From the NCBI GenBank assembly GCA_964517265.1, contig CAZFBS010000063.1:1-12720 (forward strand): a stretch of DNA of 12,720 bases. Reading direction: 5' to 3'. This stretch comes from REEP01 sp964517265. Its GTDB lineage: Bacteria > Pseudomonadota > Alphaproteobacteria > Rhodospirillales > Defluviicoccaceae. The position numbers and the translations under genes are program-made. Positions 5,660-12,720 of the stretch are shown here, piece after piece. The notes below the pieces were generated by a model, which was given only the letters and a program-made list of their open reading frames with translations, had not been told where the DNA came from and searched no databases. The stretch's first letter is position 1, and the number at the start of each line of letters is the position of its first letter.

Positions 5660-7671
5660 TGCGATTGCGACGCTATGGTTCATGGCGGCGGCGAGCTTGG
5701 GTTGTCGTGCCCGCGCTGTCACGGGTGTCGATTGCGGCGACGATCGTTGCGGTGTGGATGGCGGTGGGCGGTGCCGGGCTGGCCCACGCGGATGTCCGGA
5801 TTGCCCATGCCATCGCCATGCACGGGGAGCCGAAATATGGGCCGGACTTTGCCCATTTCGATTATGTCAATCCCGATGCGCCGAAGGGCGGCGCGTTGCG
5901 TCTCGCCGTCAGCGGCACCTTCGACACTTTCAATCCCTACATCATCCGCGGCAATCCTGCTGCCGGCATCAGCGCCGAGACGCTGCTGGTCTCCAGCGCC
6001 GACGAACCGTTCACCGAATACGGGTTGATCGCGGAAACACTGGAATGGCCGGAGGATCGCTCGTGGGTGATCTTCAACCTGCGCCCCGAGGCGCGCTGGC
6101 ATGACGGCACCCCGATCACTGCGGATGATGTCGTTTTCTCGTTCGAGATCCTGAAGACGAAGGGCGCGCCGGTCTATCGCTTCTATTATGCCTCGATCGA
6201 GAAGGCAGAGAAGCTGGATACACGCAGGGTCAAATTCATCTTTGCCGAGGCGATGAACCGGGAGTTGCCGCTGATTGCCGGACAGATGCCGGTTTTTCCC
6301 AAACACTACTGGGAGAGCCGCGATTTCGAGAGCGCAACGTTGGAGCCGCCGTTGACGAGCGGTCCCTACCGGGTCGCGGGGTTCGAGCCGGGCCGTCATG
6401 TCAGCCTAGAGCGGGTGGAGGATTACTGGGGCAAGGATCTGCCCGTAAACGTCGGGATCAACAATTTCGAGAGAATCCGCTACGACTACTTCCGCGATGA
6501 TACCGTCATCCGTCAAGCCCTCAAGGCAGGGATCGTCGATCTGCGTGTCGAGAATCAGGCCAAAGCGTGGGCAACCGATTACAACATTCCTGCCGTGGCG
6601 CGGGGTTGGCTGCTCAAGGAGGAGATCGAGCACGACCGACCGACCGGCATGCAGGCGTTCGTCTACAACACGCGCCGCCCTGTCTTTCAAGATCCGAAAG
6701 TGCGTGAAGCATTGGCCTATGCCTTCGACTTCGAGTGGACCAACCGTACCTTGTTCTTCGGCCAGTACAGCCGAACCGAAAGCTATTTCAGCAACTCCGA
6801 GCTGGCGGCTTCAACGGAACCACCGTCCGGGGAGGAGCTAGCCGTTCTCGAGCCTTTCCGCGAGCAGTTGCCGCCGCGCGTGTTCACCGATGCCTTCCGG
6901 CTCCCGACGACCGACGGCTCCGGCTGGCCGCGCGAGAACCTCGGCAAGGCCTTTGCGCTGCTCACGCAAGCCGGCTGGGAAGTGCAGGACATGAGGCTCG
7001 TCAATGTCGCCACCGGCGAGCCGATGCGGTTTGAAATTCTTCTCGTCAGCCAGGCGTTCGAGCGCATTGCACTGCCCTTCGTCCGTAATCTGAGGCGCCT
7101 CGGCATCGAAACCAGCGTCCGCCTGGTCGATCAATCGCAGTACATCAACCGCCTGCGCTCGTTCGATTACGACATGATCATCGCGGTTTGGGGGCAGTCG
7201 AATTCGCCCGGCAATGAGCAGCGCAGCTACTGGGGCTCGGCCGCGGCAAGCGAGCCAGGCTCCCGCAATTATGCCGGTATCCAGGACCCGGTGGTCGATG
7301 CCTTGATCGATCTCGTCATCGCATCACCGGATCGGGAAAGCCTCGTTCATCGCACGCGGGCTCTCGATCGGGTCCTGCTTTCCGGATTTTACGTCATCCC
7401 GCAATGGCACACGCAGGAAGACCGGATCCTCTCCTGGGACCGCTTTTCGCGGCCGGCCGTCACGCCGGACCAGGGAACCTCGACCGATTTCTGGTGGTTC
7501 GATGAGGCCAAGGCGGCGCGGCTGGCAAGGCAGATGGCGGGCGTCGAACTTGCCACGAATGAGCCGGAGCGCGATTCCCCCGGCGTCAGCATTGCGGTTG
7601 CCGTCGCCGCAGCGGTTTTGATGGTCGCCTACTTCGTATTTCGGCGCGCGTTGCGCCGGCAGCAGGTCTGA
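5659..7671 (+). CDS. yejA: YejA-like peptide ABC transporter substrate-binding protein with C-terminal membrane anchor
   Basis: This 670-residue protein belongs to the oligopeptide/microcin C-binding SBP_bac_5 family. It has an Arg-rich N terminus, a hydrophobic core (about 23-40) and a probable signal peptidase I site after AHA (residue 44). The mature part starts like other YejA proteins (HGEPKYGPDFAHFDYVNPDA, then PKGG) and contains the SBP_5 hallmark WHDGTPITADDVVFSFE and the YejA-type ending IPQWHTQ. Family members bind peptides in the periplasm and pass them to YejBE; known substrates include microcin C and, in some alphaproteobacteria, murein or antimicrobial peptides. Unusually, residues ~643-661 form a hydrophobic helix followed by RRALRRQQV, so the mature protein is probably tethered to the inner membrane. 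It is longer than E. coli YejA (about 600). The start ATG overlaps the hisN stop (TGATG), and this choice gives a proper signal peptide. Confidence 0.93.
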   Translation: MRLRRYGSWRRRAWVVVPALSRVSIAATIVAVWMAVGGAGLAHADVRIAHAIAMHGEPKYGPDFAHFDYVNPDAPKGGALRLAVSGTFDTFNPYIIRGNPAAGISAETLLVSSADEPFTEYGLIAETLEWPEDRSWVIFNLRPEARWHDGTPITADDVVFSFEILKTKGAPVYRFYYASIEKAEKLDTRRVKFIFAEAMNRELPLIAGQMPVFPKHYWESRDFESATLEPPLTSGPYRVAGFEPGRHVSLERVEDYWGKDLPVNVGINNFERIRYDYFRDDTVIRQALKAGIVDLRVENQAKAWATDYNIPAVARGWLLKEEIEHDRPTGMQAFVYNTRRPVFQDPKVREALAYAFDFEWTNRTLFFGQYSRTESYFSNSELAASTEPPSGEELAVLEPFREQLPPRVFTDAFRLPTTDGSGWPRENLGKAFALLTQAGWEVQDMRLVNVATGEPMRFEILLVSQAFERIALPFVRNLRRLGIETSVRLVDQSQYINRLRSFDYDMIIAVWGQSNSPGNEQRSYWGSAAASEPGSRNYAGIQDPVVDALIDLVIASPDRESLVHRTRALDRVLLSGFYVIPQWHTQEDRILSWDRFSRPAVTPDQGTSTDFWWFDEAKAARLARQMAGVELATNEPERDSPGVSIAVAVAAAVLMVAYFVFRRALRRQQV

Positions 7672-7673
7672 AC

Positions 7674-8780
7674 ATGCTCCCTTACATCATCCGCCGCCTG
7701 GTGCTGATCGTGCCGACGTTGTTCGCGATCATGCTGATCAATTTCCTGATCGTGCAGACGGCGCCGGGTGGACCGATCGAGCAGATCATCGCCGAGTTGA
7801 CCGGCGAAGGCGCCGATATCACCCAGCGGGTGACCCAGGCCGGCGCTCCGGAGGTGAGCGGTCAAGCCTCGGCCGGAACACAGACCGGAGTGAGCAGCAA
7901 GTACCGCGGCGCGCAGGGGCTTGACCCCGAGTTCATTCGGCAGCTGGAAGAACAGTTCGGATTTGACCGCCCTCTCCACGAGCGGTTCATCAAGATGATG
8001 GGCAGCTACATTCGGTTCGACTTCGGCGAGAGCTATTTTCGGGACCGCTCGGTCGTCGACCTCGTGATCGACAAGATGCCGGTCTCGATCTCGCTGGGAC
8101 TGTGGACCACGCTGATCACCTACCTGATCTCGATTCCGCTCGGGATCGCCAAAGCGGTCCGCGACGGCAACCGGTTCGACATCTGGACCAGCGTGCTGAT
8201 CGTCATCGGCAACGCCATCCCCGCTTTCCTGTTCGCCGTGCTGTTGCTGGTCGTGTTTGCCGGCGGCAGCTATCTGGATTGGTTTCCCTTGCGCGGGCTT
8301 GTCTCCGAGACCTGGGAGGAGTTGACGTGGCCGGAGCGCATCCTCGACTACTTCTGGCATATCACCCTGCCGGTAACGGCGATGGTGATCGGCGGGTTCG
8401 CCACGCTCACGATGCTGACCAAAAATTCGTTTCTCGACCAGATCAACCAGCAGTACGTGATGACGGCGAAATCCAAGGGTTTGACACCGCGCCAAGTGGT
8501 CTACGGCCACGTCTTCCGCAACGCCATGCTCATCGTCATTGCCGGGTTTCCCGCTGCCTTCGTCAGCATCCTGTTCACCGGGACCGTGTTCATCGAGATC
8601 ATCTTTTCCCTCGATGGGTTGGGCCTGCTCGGCTTCGAGGCCGCCTTCAATCGCGATTATCCGCTGATGTTCGGCACCCTCTATTTCTTCTCGCTGGTGG
8701 GCCTGCTGCTCAACCTGATCGGCGACATCATGTACACCATCGTCGATCCGCGCATTGATTTCGAAAAGCAGGAGGTTTGA
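7674..8780 (+). CDS. yejB: Peptide ABC transporter permease YejB
   Basis: This 368-residue inner-membrane permease begins with a membrane helix (about 9-29, RRLVLIVPTLFAIMLINFLI). A periplasmic insert to about residue 135 contains the family signature LDPEFIRQLEEQFGFDRPLH. The BPD_transp_1 permease domain follows with five further hydrophobic helices. The EAA loop that contacts the ATPase is visible as KSKGLTPRQVVYGHVFRNAM. The C terminus IDPR-type ending (IVDPRIDFEKQ) is typical of YejB/DppB proteins, and the length matches the usual ~360. It starts two bases after yejA and overlaps the yejE stop-start region, consistent with one polycistronic mRNA. It pairs with YejE to form the membrane channel. 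Confidence 0.95.
   Translation: MLPYIIRRLVLIVPTLFAIMLINFLIVQTAPGGPIEQIIAELTGEGADITQRVTQAGAPEVSGQASAGTQTGVSSKYRGAQGLDPEFIRQLEEQFGFDRPLHERFIKMMGSYIRFDFGESYFRDRSVVDLVIDKMPVSISLGLWTTLITYLISIPLGIAKAVRDGNRFDIWTSVLIVIGNAIPAFLFAVLLLVVFAGGSYLDWFPLRGLVSETWEELTWPERILDYFWHITLPVTAMVIGGFATLTMLTKNSFLDQINQQYVMTAKSKGLTPRQVVYGHVFRNAMLIVIAGFPAAFVSILFTGTVFIEIIFSLDGLGLLGFEAAFNRDYPLMFGTLYFFSLVGLLLNLIGDIMYTIVDPRIDFEKQEV
8771..8775 (+). promoter_or_regulatory. Shine-Dalgarno deciding the yejE start
   Basis: GGAGG lies at the end of yejB, seven bases before GTG 8783. An in-frame TTG at 8777, overlapping the yejB stop, sits only one base after it and is too close to be used. The site therefore favours GTG 8783 as the yejE start. 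Confidence 0.7.
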
Positions 8781-8782
8781 CG

Positions 8783-9967
8783 GTGACACCCTCCCGCGGT
8801 TCATCGCGCCCGCAGGCAGGCCCGGAGCCCCGCTTCCTCGGTAAGACAATTACGCCGCTGACCCGAAGGCGGATCGACAATTTCAAGGCCAACCGGCGCG
8901 GCTACTGGTCGCTCTGGATTTTTCTCGTGCTGTTCGGCTTGAGCCTGTTCGCCGAGTTCATCGCTAACGACAGGCCGTTTCTCGTCTATCACGACGGCAG
9001 CGTCTACATGCCGATCCTGACGGACTATCCGGAGACGACCTTCGGCGGCCCGTTTCCGACCGCCACCGACTACAGCGATCCCGCGGTGAGGGCGATGATC
9101 GACGAAAAGGGCTGGATGCTGATGCCGCCGATCCCGTTCAACCACCGCTCGGTGGTCTGGGACCTGCCGGAGCCGGCGCCGACTGCGCCGGATCGGCGCC
9201 ATTGGCTCGGCACCGACGATCAGGCGCGCGATGTTGCCGCCCGCGCCATTTACGGCTTTCGCATCTCCGTGTTGTTCGGATTCTCCCTGACGATCGTCTC
9301 CGCCCTTGTCGGCGTCACCGCCGGCGCTATACAAGGCTACTTCGGCGGCTGGATCGACCTCTCCTTTCAGCGTTTCATGGAGGTTTGGTCGTCGGTGCCG
9401 ACGCTTTATGTTCTGATCATCCTGGCCAGTATCGTCGAGCCGAATTTCTGGTGGCTGCTCGGAATTCTGCTGTTGTTCCAGTGGATGGGGTTCGTCGGCG
9501 TGGTTCGTGCAGAGTTCCTGAGGGCACGCAACTTCGACTATGTCCGGGCAGCCCGCGCGCTCGGTGCCTCCAATCTCGCCATCATGTTTCATCACGTGCT
9601 GCCGAACGCGGTGGTCGCGACGCTCACATTCATGCCGTTCATCCTGGCCGGCTCCGTCACCGCCCTTACCGGGCTCGATTTTCTCGGCATCGGCCTGCCG
9701 CCGGGATCGGCATCGCTGGGCGAACTGCTGGCCCAAGGCAAAGCCAACCTGCAGGCGCCGTGGCTGGGGCTGACCGGTTTTTTCGTGATCGCCGTGATGC
9801 TCTCGCTGCTGATCTTCATCGGCGAGGCGGTGCGCGATGCGTTCGATCCGCGTAAGGCATTCATTCAAACGCCGGCGGTTCCAGGACCTGCCACCGGCGC
9901 CTATGCCGCCCCGGTATCGGCACTGTCATCGACACAGTCCTCGGCGCGGACGGAGGCGCGCGGATGA
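8783..9967 (+). CDS. yejE: Peptide ABC transporter permease YejE
   Basis: This 394-residue permease of the DppC/OppC type has a cytoplasmic N terminus with LTRRRIDNFKANRRGYWSLW leading into the first helix (about 46-63). A periplasmic segment characteristic of YejE follows (FLVYHDGSVYMPILTDYPET). The family signature HWLGTDDQARDVAARAIYGF then leads into the BPD_transp_1 domain. The EAA loop reads FDYVRAARALGASNLAIMFH. The core ends at RDAFDPRK; beyond it is a Pro/Ala/Ser-rich tail of roughly 35 residues that E. coli YejE (about 341) lacks. The tail has no recognisable domain and may be disordered. The GTG start is chosen from the Shine-Dalgarno. The stop overlaps the yejF ATG by four bases (ATGA). 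Confidence 0.94.
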   Translation: MTPSRGSSRPQAGPEPRFLGKTITPLTRRRIDNFKANRRGYWSLWIFLVLFGLSLFAEFIANDRPFLVYHDGSVYMPILTDYPETTFGGPFPTATDYSDPAVRAMIDEKGWMLMPPIPFNHRSVVWDLPEPAPTAPDRRHWLGTDDQARDVAARAIYGFRISVLFGFSLTIVSALVGVTAGAIQGYFGGWIDLSFQRFMEVWSSVPTLYVLIILASIVEPNFWWLLGILLLFQWMGFVGVVRAEFLRARNFDYVRAARALGASNLAIMFHHVLPNAVVATLTFMPFILAGSVTALTGLDFLGIGLPPGSASLGELLAQGKANLQAPWLGLTGFFVIAVMLSLLIFIGEAVRDAFDPRKAFIQTPAVPGPATGAYAAPVSALSSTQSSARTEARG

Positions 9968-11604
9968 AGCCGGCGACACCGACGGCGCCCCTGCTGTCCA
10001 TCGACGATCTCGCCGTTTCGTTCGGCCGAGGCGGGGGGGCGATTGAAGCCGTTCGCGGGGTTTCCTTCACCGTAGGCAAGGGCGAGACCGTCGCACTTGT
10101 CGGCGAGAGCGGCTCGGGAAAGTCCGTGACCGCCTTGAGCGTGATGCGTCTGTTGCCGTATCCGATGGCATGGCATCCGTCCGGCACGATCCGATTTGGC
10201 GACCAGAGCGTGCTGACGCTGCCCGAGCCGCAGATGCGGGCTCTGCGCGGCAACCGCATCAGCATGATCTTTCAGGAGCCGCTCAACTCGCTCAACCCGC
10301 TGCATACGATTGAAAAGCAGATCGCGGAGGTGCTGCTGGTGCACCGGGGACTGAGTCGGCGCCAAGCCCGTGAGCGGGTTATCGAGCTGTTGCACATGGT
10401 CGGCCTGCCCGAGGCGGAGCATCGCCTTGGTGCCCTGCCTCATGAATTCTCCGGAGGTCAGCAGCAGCGGGTGATGATCGCGATGGCGCTCGCCAACGAG
10501 CCCGATCTGCTGATCGCCGACGAGCCGACGACGGCGCTCGACGTTACCATCCAGGCGCAGATTCTGAAGCTGCTTGGCGATCTGCAGGCCAAGCTGAAAA
10601 TGGCGCTGCTGTTGATCACCCACGATCTGACCATTGTTCGCAGGGTCGCCGAGCGGGTGTGCGTGATGAACCGGGGAGAGATCGTCGAGCAAGGGCGGGT
10701 CGTGGACGTGTTTCATCAGCCCGCCCACCCCTATACCCGGCACCTGCTCGATTCCGAGCCGCGTGACCGGCCCGAGCCGGCCCCCTCGCAAGCGCCCTTG
10801 CTGCTGAAGGGAACCGAAGTCCGTGTCTGGTTTCCGATCAAGCGCGGCCTGCTTCGCCGAACGGTTGATCACGTCAAGGCGGTGGACGGCGTTTCTCTGA
10901 CGGTGCGCAAGGGACAAACTCTCGGCGTCGTCGGCGAGAGCGGCTCCGGCAAGAGCACACTGGCCCGTGCCCTGATCCGGCTGCAGAAGTCGCAAGGATC
11001 AATTGTGTTTGATGGTCGCCAGATCCAGGGCCTGACGTGGCAGTCCTTAAGACCGTTGCGGCGGCAAATACAGATCGTCTTCCAGGACCCGTTCGGTAGT
11101 CTGTCGCCACGGATGTCGGTCGGCCAGATTGTCGAGGAGGGATTGAAGATCCACAAGCTCGGCTCGAGCCTGGAGAGACGGCGGCGAATCGTCGATGCAT
11201 TGGAAGAAGTTGGCCTCGATGCGGCGGTACAAGACCGCTATCCGCACGAATTTTCCGGCGGACAGCGGCAGCGGATCGCGATCGCCCGTGCGCTGGTGCT
11301 GAAACCCGACTTCATCGTGCTGGACGAGCCGACCAGCGCCCTCGACGTTTCGGTTCAGGCGCAAATCGTCAAGCTGTTGCGGCGCCTGCAGAAAACCCAC
11401 AGTCTTACCTACCTTTTCATCAGTCATGATCTGAGGGTGGTGCGTGCCCTTGCCCATGATGTTCTGGTCATGCGCCGGGGCAAGGTGATCGAGCAGGGCC
11501 CAGCGGAATCCGTTTTCGCCGCGCCGCGCGATCCCTATACCCGCGCGTTGATGGCCGCCGCGTTTAATCTCGAAGCTGACGAGAGCGGCGCCATCGCCGT
11601 CTGA
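9964..11604 (+). CDS. yejF: Peptide ABC transporter ATP-binding protein YejF (two ABC domains)
   Basis: This 546-residue cytoplasmic ATPase holds both nucleotide-binding domains of the importer in one chain, like E. coli YejF. Domain 1: Walker A GESGSGKS (47-54), signature FSGGQQQR (162-169), Walker B ending DEP (186-188) and LLITHD as the switch histidine. Domain 2: Walker A GESGSGKST (324-332), signature FSGGQRQR (430-437), DEP (454-456) and LFISHD. Each domain is followed by the short oligopeptide-transporter C-terminal motif with HPYTRHLL or DPYTRALM. All catalytic residues are present, so both sites should be active. It is the last gene of the + strand block. No + strand terminator with a U-tract is visible after it; the hairpin downstream is oriented for the opposite strand but could still slow transcription from this side. 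Confidence 0.96.
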   Translation: MKPATPTAPLLSIDDLAVSFGRGGGAIEAVRGVSFTVGKGETVALVGESGSGKSVTALSVMRLLPYPMAWHPSGTIRFGDQSVLTLPEPQMRALRGNRISMIFQEPLNSLNPLHTIEKQIAEVLLVHRGLSRRQARERVIELLHMVGLPEAEHRLGALPHEFSGGQQQRVMIAMALANEPDLLIADEPTTALDVTIQAQILKLLGDLQAKLKMALLLITHDLTIVRRVAERVCVMNRGEIVEQGRVVDVFHQPAHPYTRHLLDSEPRDRPEPAPSQAPLLLKGTEVRVWFPIKRGLLRRTVDHVKAVDGVSLTVRKGQTLGVVGESGSGKSTLARALIRLQKSQGSIVFDGRQIQGLTWQSLRPLRRQIQIVFQDPFGSLSPRMSVGQIVEEGLKIHKLGSSLERRRRIVDALEEVGLDAAVQDRYPHEFSGGQRQRIAIARALVLKPDFIVLDEPTSALDVSVQAQIVKLLRRLQKTHSLTYLFISHDLRVVRALAHDVLVMRRGKVIEQGPAESVFAAPRDPYTRALMAAAFNLEADESGAIAV

Positions 11605-11628
11605 TGCTGTCGAAAAAACCTGAAAACT

Positions 11629-11666
11629 AAAAAACTAAAAAAAGAGCGGCCGACAGGGCCGCTCTT
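11629..11666 (-). terminator. Rho-independent terminator of the fixLJ-like operon
   Basis: A perfect 10-base stem AAGAGCGGCC (11642-11651) pairs with GGCCGCTCTT (11657-11666) around a five-base loop. On the minus strand it is followed by a run of seven T (two of them within the stem), then AG and six more T. On the plus strand the bases after the stem are GAAAAG, which lack a U-tract. It therefore fits termination of the minus-strand regulator gene, 136 bases past that gene's stop codon, and sits 25 bases past the yejF stop. Confidence 0.88.
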
Positions 11667-11801
11667 GAAAAGAAAGTGTGGAACCAGATCACCCGGATCC
11701 ACCCTTGTGTGGAGATCCGAGCTAGAAGGTAGAGAAAAGAGAAAGTCTGCGAAAGATGGGTTAAACCCTTACGGGAATCCACGGATGGAAAGCCGGCGCC
11801 G

Positions 11802-12416
11802 TCATGATGCTCCGCGCAGCGCCTCCGCGAGACGGACCAGATCCGGCAGGCTACGCGCCTGCATCTTCTCCATCACCCGCTTTCGATAGACCTCCACCGT
11901 TCTCGGACTGATGTCCAACTCCGCGGCAACCGCTTTGTTGGAAGCCCCAGCGACGACCAGCGCCATCACCTCACTCTCGCGTGCCGTCAGCGTGTTGAAA
12001 CGCCGCACCAGATCCCGATGCCGAGCCGCCCGATCTTTGCGTTCGCAAGAGCGCTTCAATCCTTCGGCGATGCTGGCCAGCAAGACCGTGTCGTCGATCG
12101 GTTTTTGGATGTAATCCATTGCCCCGGCTTTGAGCGCCTGTGTCGCCATCGGGACATCCCCATGGCCGGTAATCAGGATAACCGAAGCACCGCTGTCATC
12201 CTGGGCCAAGTGGTGTTGGAGATCGAGACCACTCATTTTGGGTAAACGGACGTCTACCACGAAAACTTCGGGTTGGTCCGACGGAGCATAGGACGCCAGC
12301 AGAGCCTCTGCCGTGGCGTATGCTTCGACGTTCAATCCGGCTGTCCTCAGTACCAGCGAAACCGCGTCCCGCACCGCCTCGTCATCTTCGACCAGAAAGA
12401 TCCGACCCTCAGCCAT
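11802..12416 (-). CDS. fixJ: FixJ-family response regulator
   Basis: This 204-residue regulator has an N-terminal receiver domain with acidic pocket EDD (10-12), phospho-acceptor D55 in VVDVRLPKMSG, T83 in ITGHGDVPMA and K105 in IQKPIDD, all expected residues. The GHGDVPMA and KAGAMDYIQKP strings are characteristic of FixJ. A LuxR/GerE helix-turn-helix follows at the C terminus: LTARESEV, then NKAVAAELDISPRTVEVYRK and SLPDLVRL. In rhizobia FixJ activates fixK and nif/fix genes under low oxygen; orthologous function here is inferred, and related regulators of the NodW/TodT type are alternatives. ATG 12416 is chosen because it places the receiver fold at residue 5; an upstream ATG at 12503 would add 29 unrelated residues. 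The start overlaps the kinase stop by eight bases, indicating translational coupling. Confidence 0.9.
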   Translation of the reverse strand: MAEGRIFLVEDDEAVRDAVSLVLRTAGLNVEAYATAEALLASYAPSDQPEVFVVDVRLPKMSGLDLQHHLAQDDSGASVILITGHGDVPMATQALKAGAMDYIQKPIDDTVLLASIAEGLKRSCERKDRAARHRDLVRRFNTLTARESEVMALVVAGASNKAVAAELDISPRTVEVYRKRVMEKMQARSLPDLVRLAEALRGAS

Positions 12417-12720
12417 CACCCCTCGGTGCCCTGCCGGCAAAAGGCAGGGAAAATGCGAAGACGGCGCCGGCCCGGTCTTGCTCGGCAGTCCACATCTCGC
12501 CACCGTGGTCCTTGACGATCGAGTGGCAGATCGACAGGCCTAGCCCCAATCCGTTCCGCTTGGTGGTCACGAATGCCTGGAACAGACGCTGACGCACCTC
12601 CTGGGACACTCCGGGCCCTGTATCCTCGATCTCGACGACAACCAGCCCGTCCCTGGTACCGGTCGCGACGGTGACCTCGCGCCGTGCGCACTGCCCCCCG
12701 ACCATCGCTTCGACGCTGTT
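12409..12720 (-). CDS. Sensor histidine kinase, C-terminal ATPase domain (FixL-like, partial at window edge)
   Basis: The last 103 residues of a histidine kinase are present; the gene continues beyond the window's right end. The visible part begins inside the N box (NSVEAM), followed by G1 box DTGPGV, F box LFQAFVTTK and G2 box GLGLGLSI, then the closing HGGEMWTAEQ and GAVFAFSLP. These are the ATP-binding motifs of HATPase_c. No sensor, PAS or phospho-histidine region is in view, so heme-based oxygen sensing as in FixL cannot be confirmed; the assignment rests on its coupling to the FixJ-like regulator. The internal ATG at 12705 is only the methionine of the N box and not a start. Confidence 0.9.
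   Translation of the reverse strand, partial: NSVEAMVGGQCARREVTVATGTRDGLVVVEIEDTGPGVSQEVRQRLFQAFVTTKRNGLGLGLSICHSIVKDHGGEMWTAEQDRAGAVFAFSLPFAGRAPRGDG

Noticed and set aside
7629..9868. Long open frames of 406 and 355 codons on the minus strand opposite yejB and yejE
   Set aside because: They are mirror frames of GC-rich coding DNA: His/Asp/Gln/Arg-rich with no recognisable domain, and the + strand genes have clear families and motifs.
11695..11718. Imperfect inverted repeat GGATCCAC...GTGGAGATCC after the yej operon
   Set aside because: It has a two-base bulge and no T-run on either strand, so it is not supported as a terminator; a chance hairpin is as likely.

Overview
The window is GC-rich DNA from an alphaproteobacterium, most likely a Rhodospirillales- or Rhizobiales-like lineage. 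The evidence is a FixL/FixJ-type two-component pair, a complete yejABEF peptide transporter, a membrane-anchored class I cytochrome c and an AsnC/Lrp regulator, all with strong GC bias at third codon positions. The species cannot be fixed from sequence alone.

Layout. (1) Positions 1-217 are non-coding and hold a dispersed REP-like repeat. (2) Positions 230-2869 (+) encode a TIR / NB-ARC-type STAND ATPase / TPR protein, the architecture of bacterial NLR-like defence proteins. This is the most accessory-looking gene here. (3) A convergent Lrp/AsnC regulator (2904-3419, -) has an unusually good sigma70-type promoter placed so close to its ATG that the mRNA may be leaderless. (4) From 3700 a tightly packed + strand block runs: a di-heme membrane cytochrome c (interrupted by a 100-N assembly gap), a histidinol-phosphatase-like IMPase, then yejA, yejB, yejE and yejF, with spacings of 14, -1, 2, 2 and -4 bases. 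(5) A rho-independent terminator on the minus strand (11629-11666) ends a convergent fixLJ-like operon: response regulator 11802-12416 and the 3' end of its histidine kinase, which leaves the window.

How the genes work together. YejA (periplasmic binding protein, here with an unusual C-terminal membrane anchor), YejB and YejE (permeases) and YejF (double ATPase) form one peptide importer. The upstream cytochrome and phosphatase share its transcription unit by position but have no evident functional link. The kinase and regulator overlap by 8 bases and form a two-component system. The TIR-NB-ARC-TPR protein appears to work alone: TPRs as sensor, NB-ARC as oligomerisation switch, TIR as a probable NAD-consuming effector.

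Main points for a second look: the NLR-like gene with its recombining 126-bp TPR repeats; the 100-N gap, whose flanks share an exact 37-base end overlap that restores one open reading frame if merged; the probable leaderless lrp promoter; and the tail-anchored YejA.
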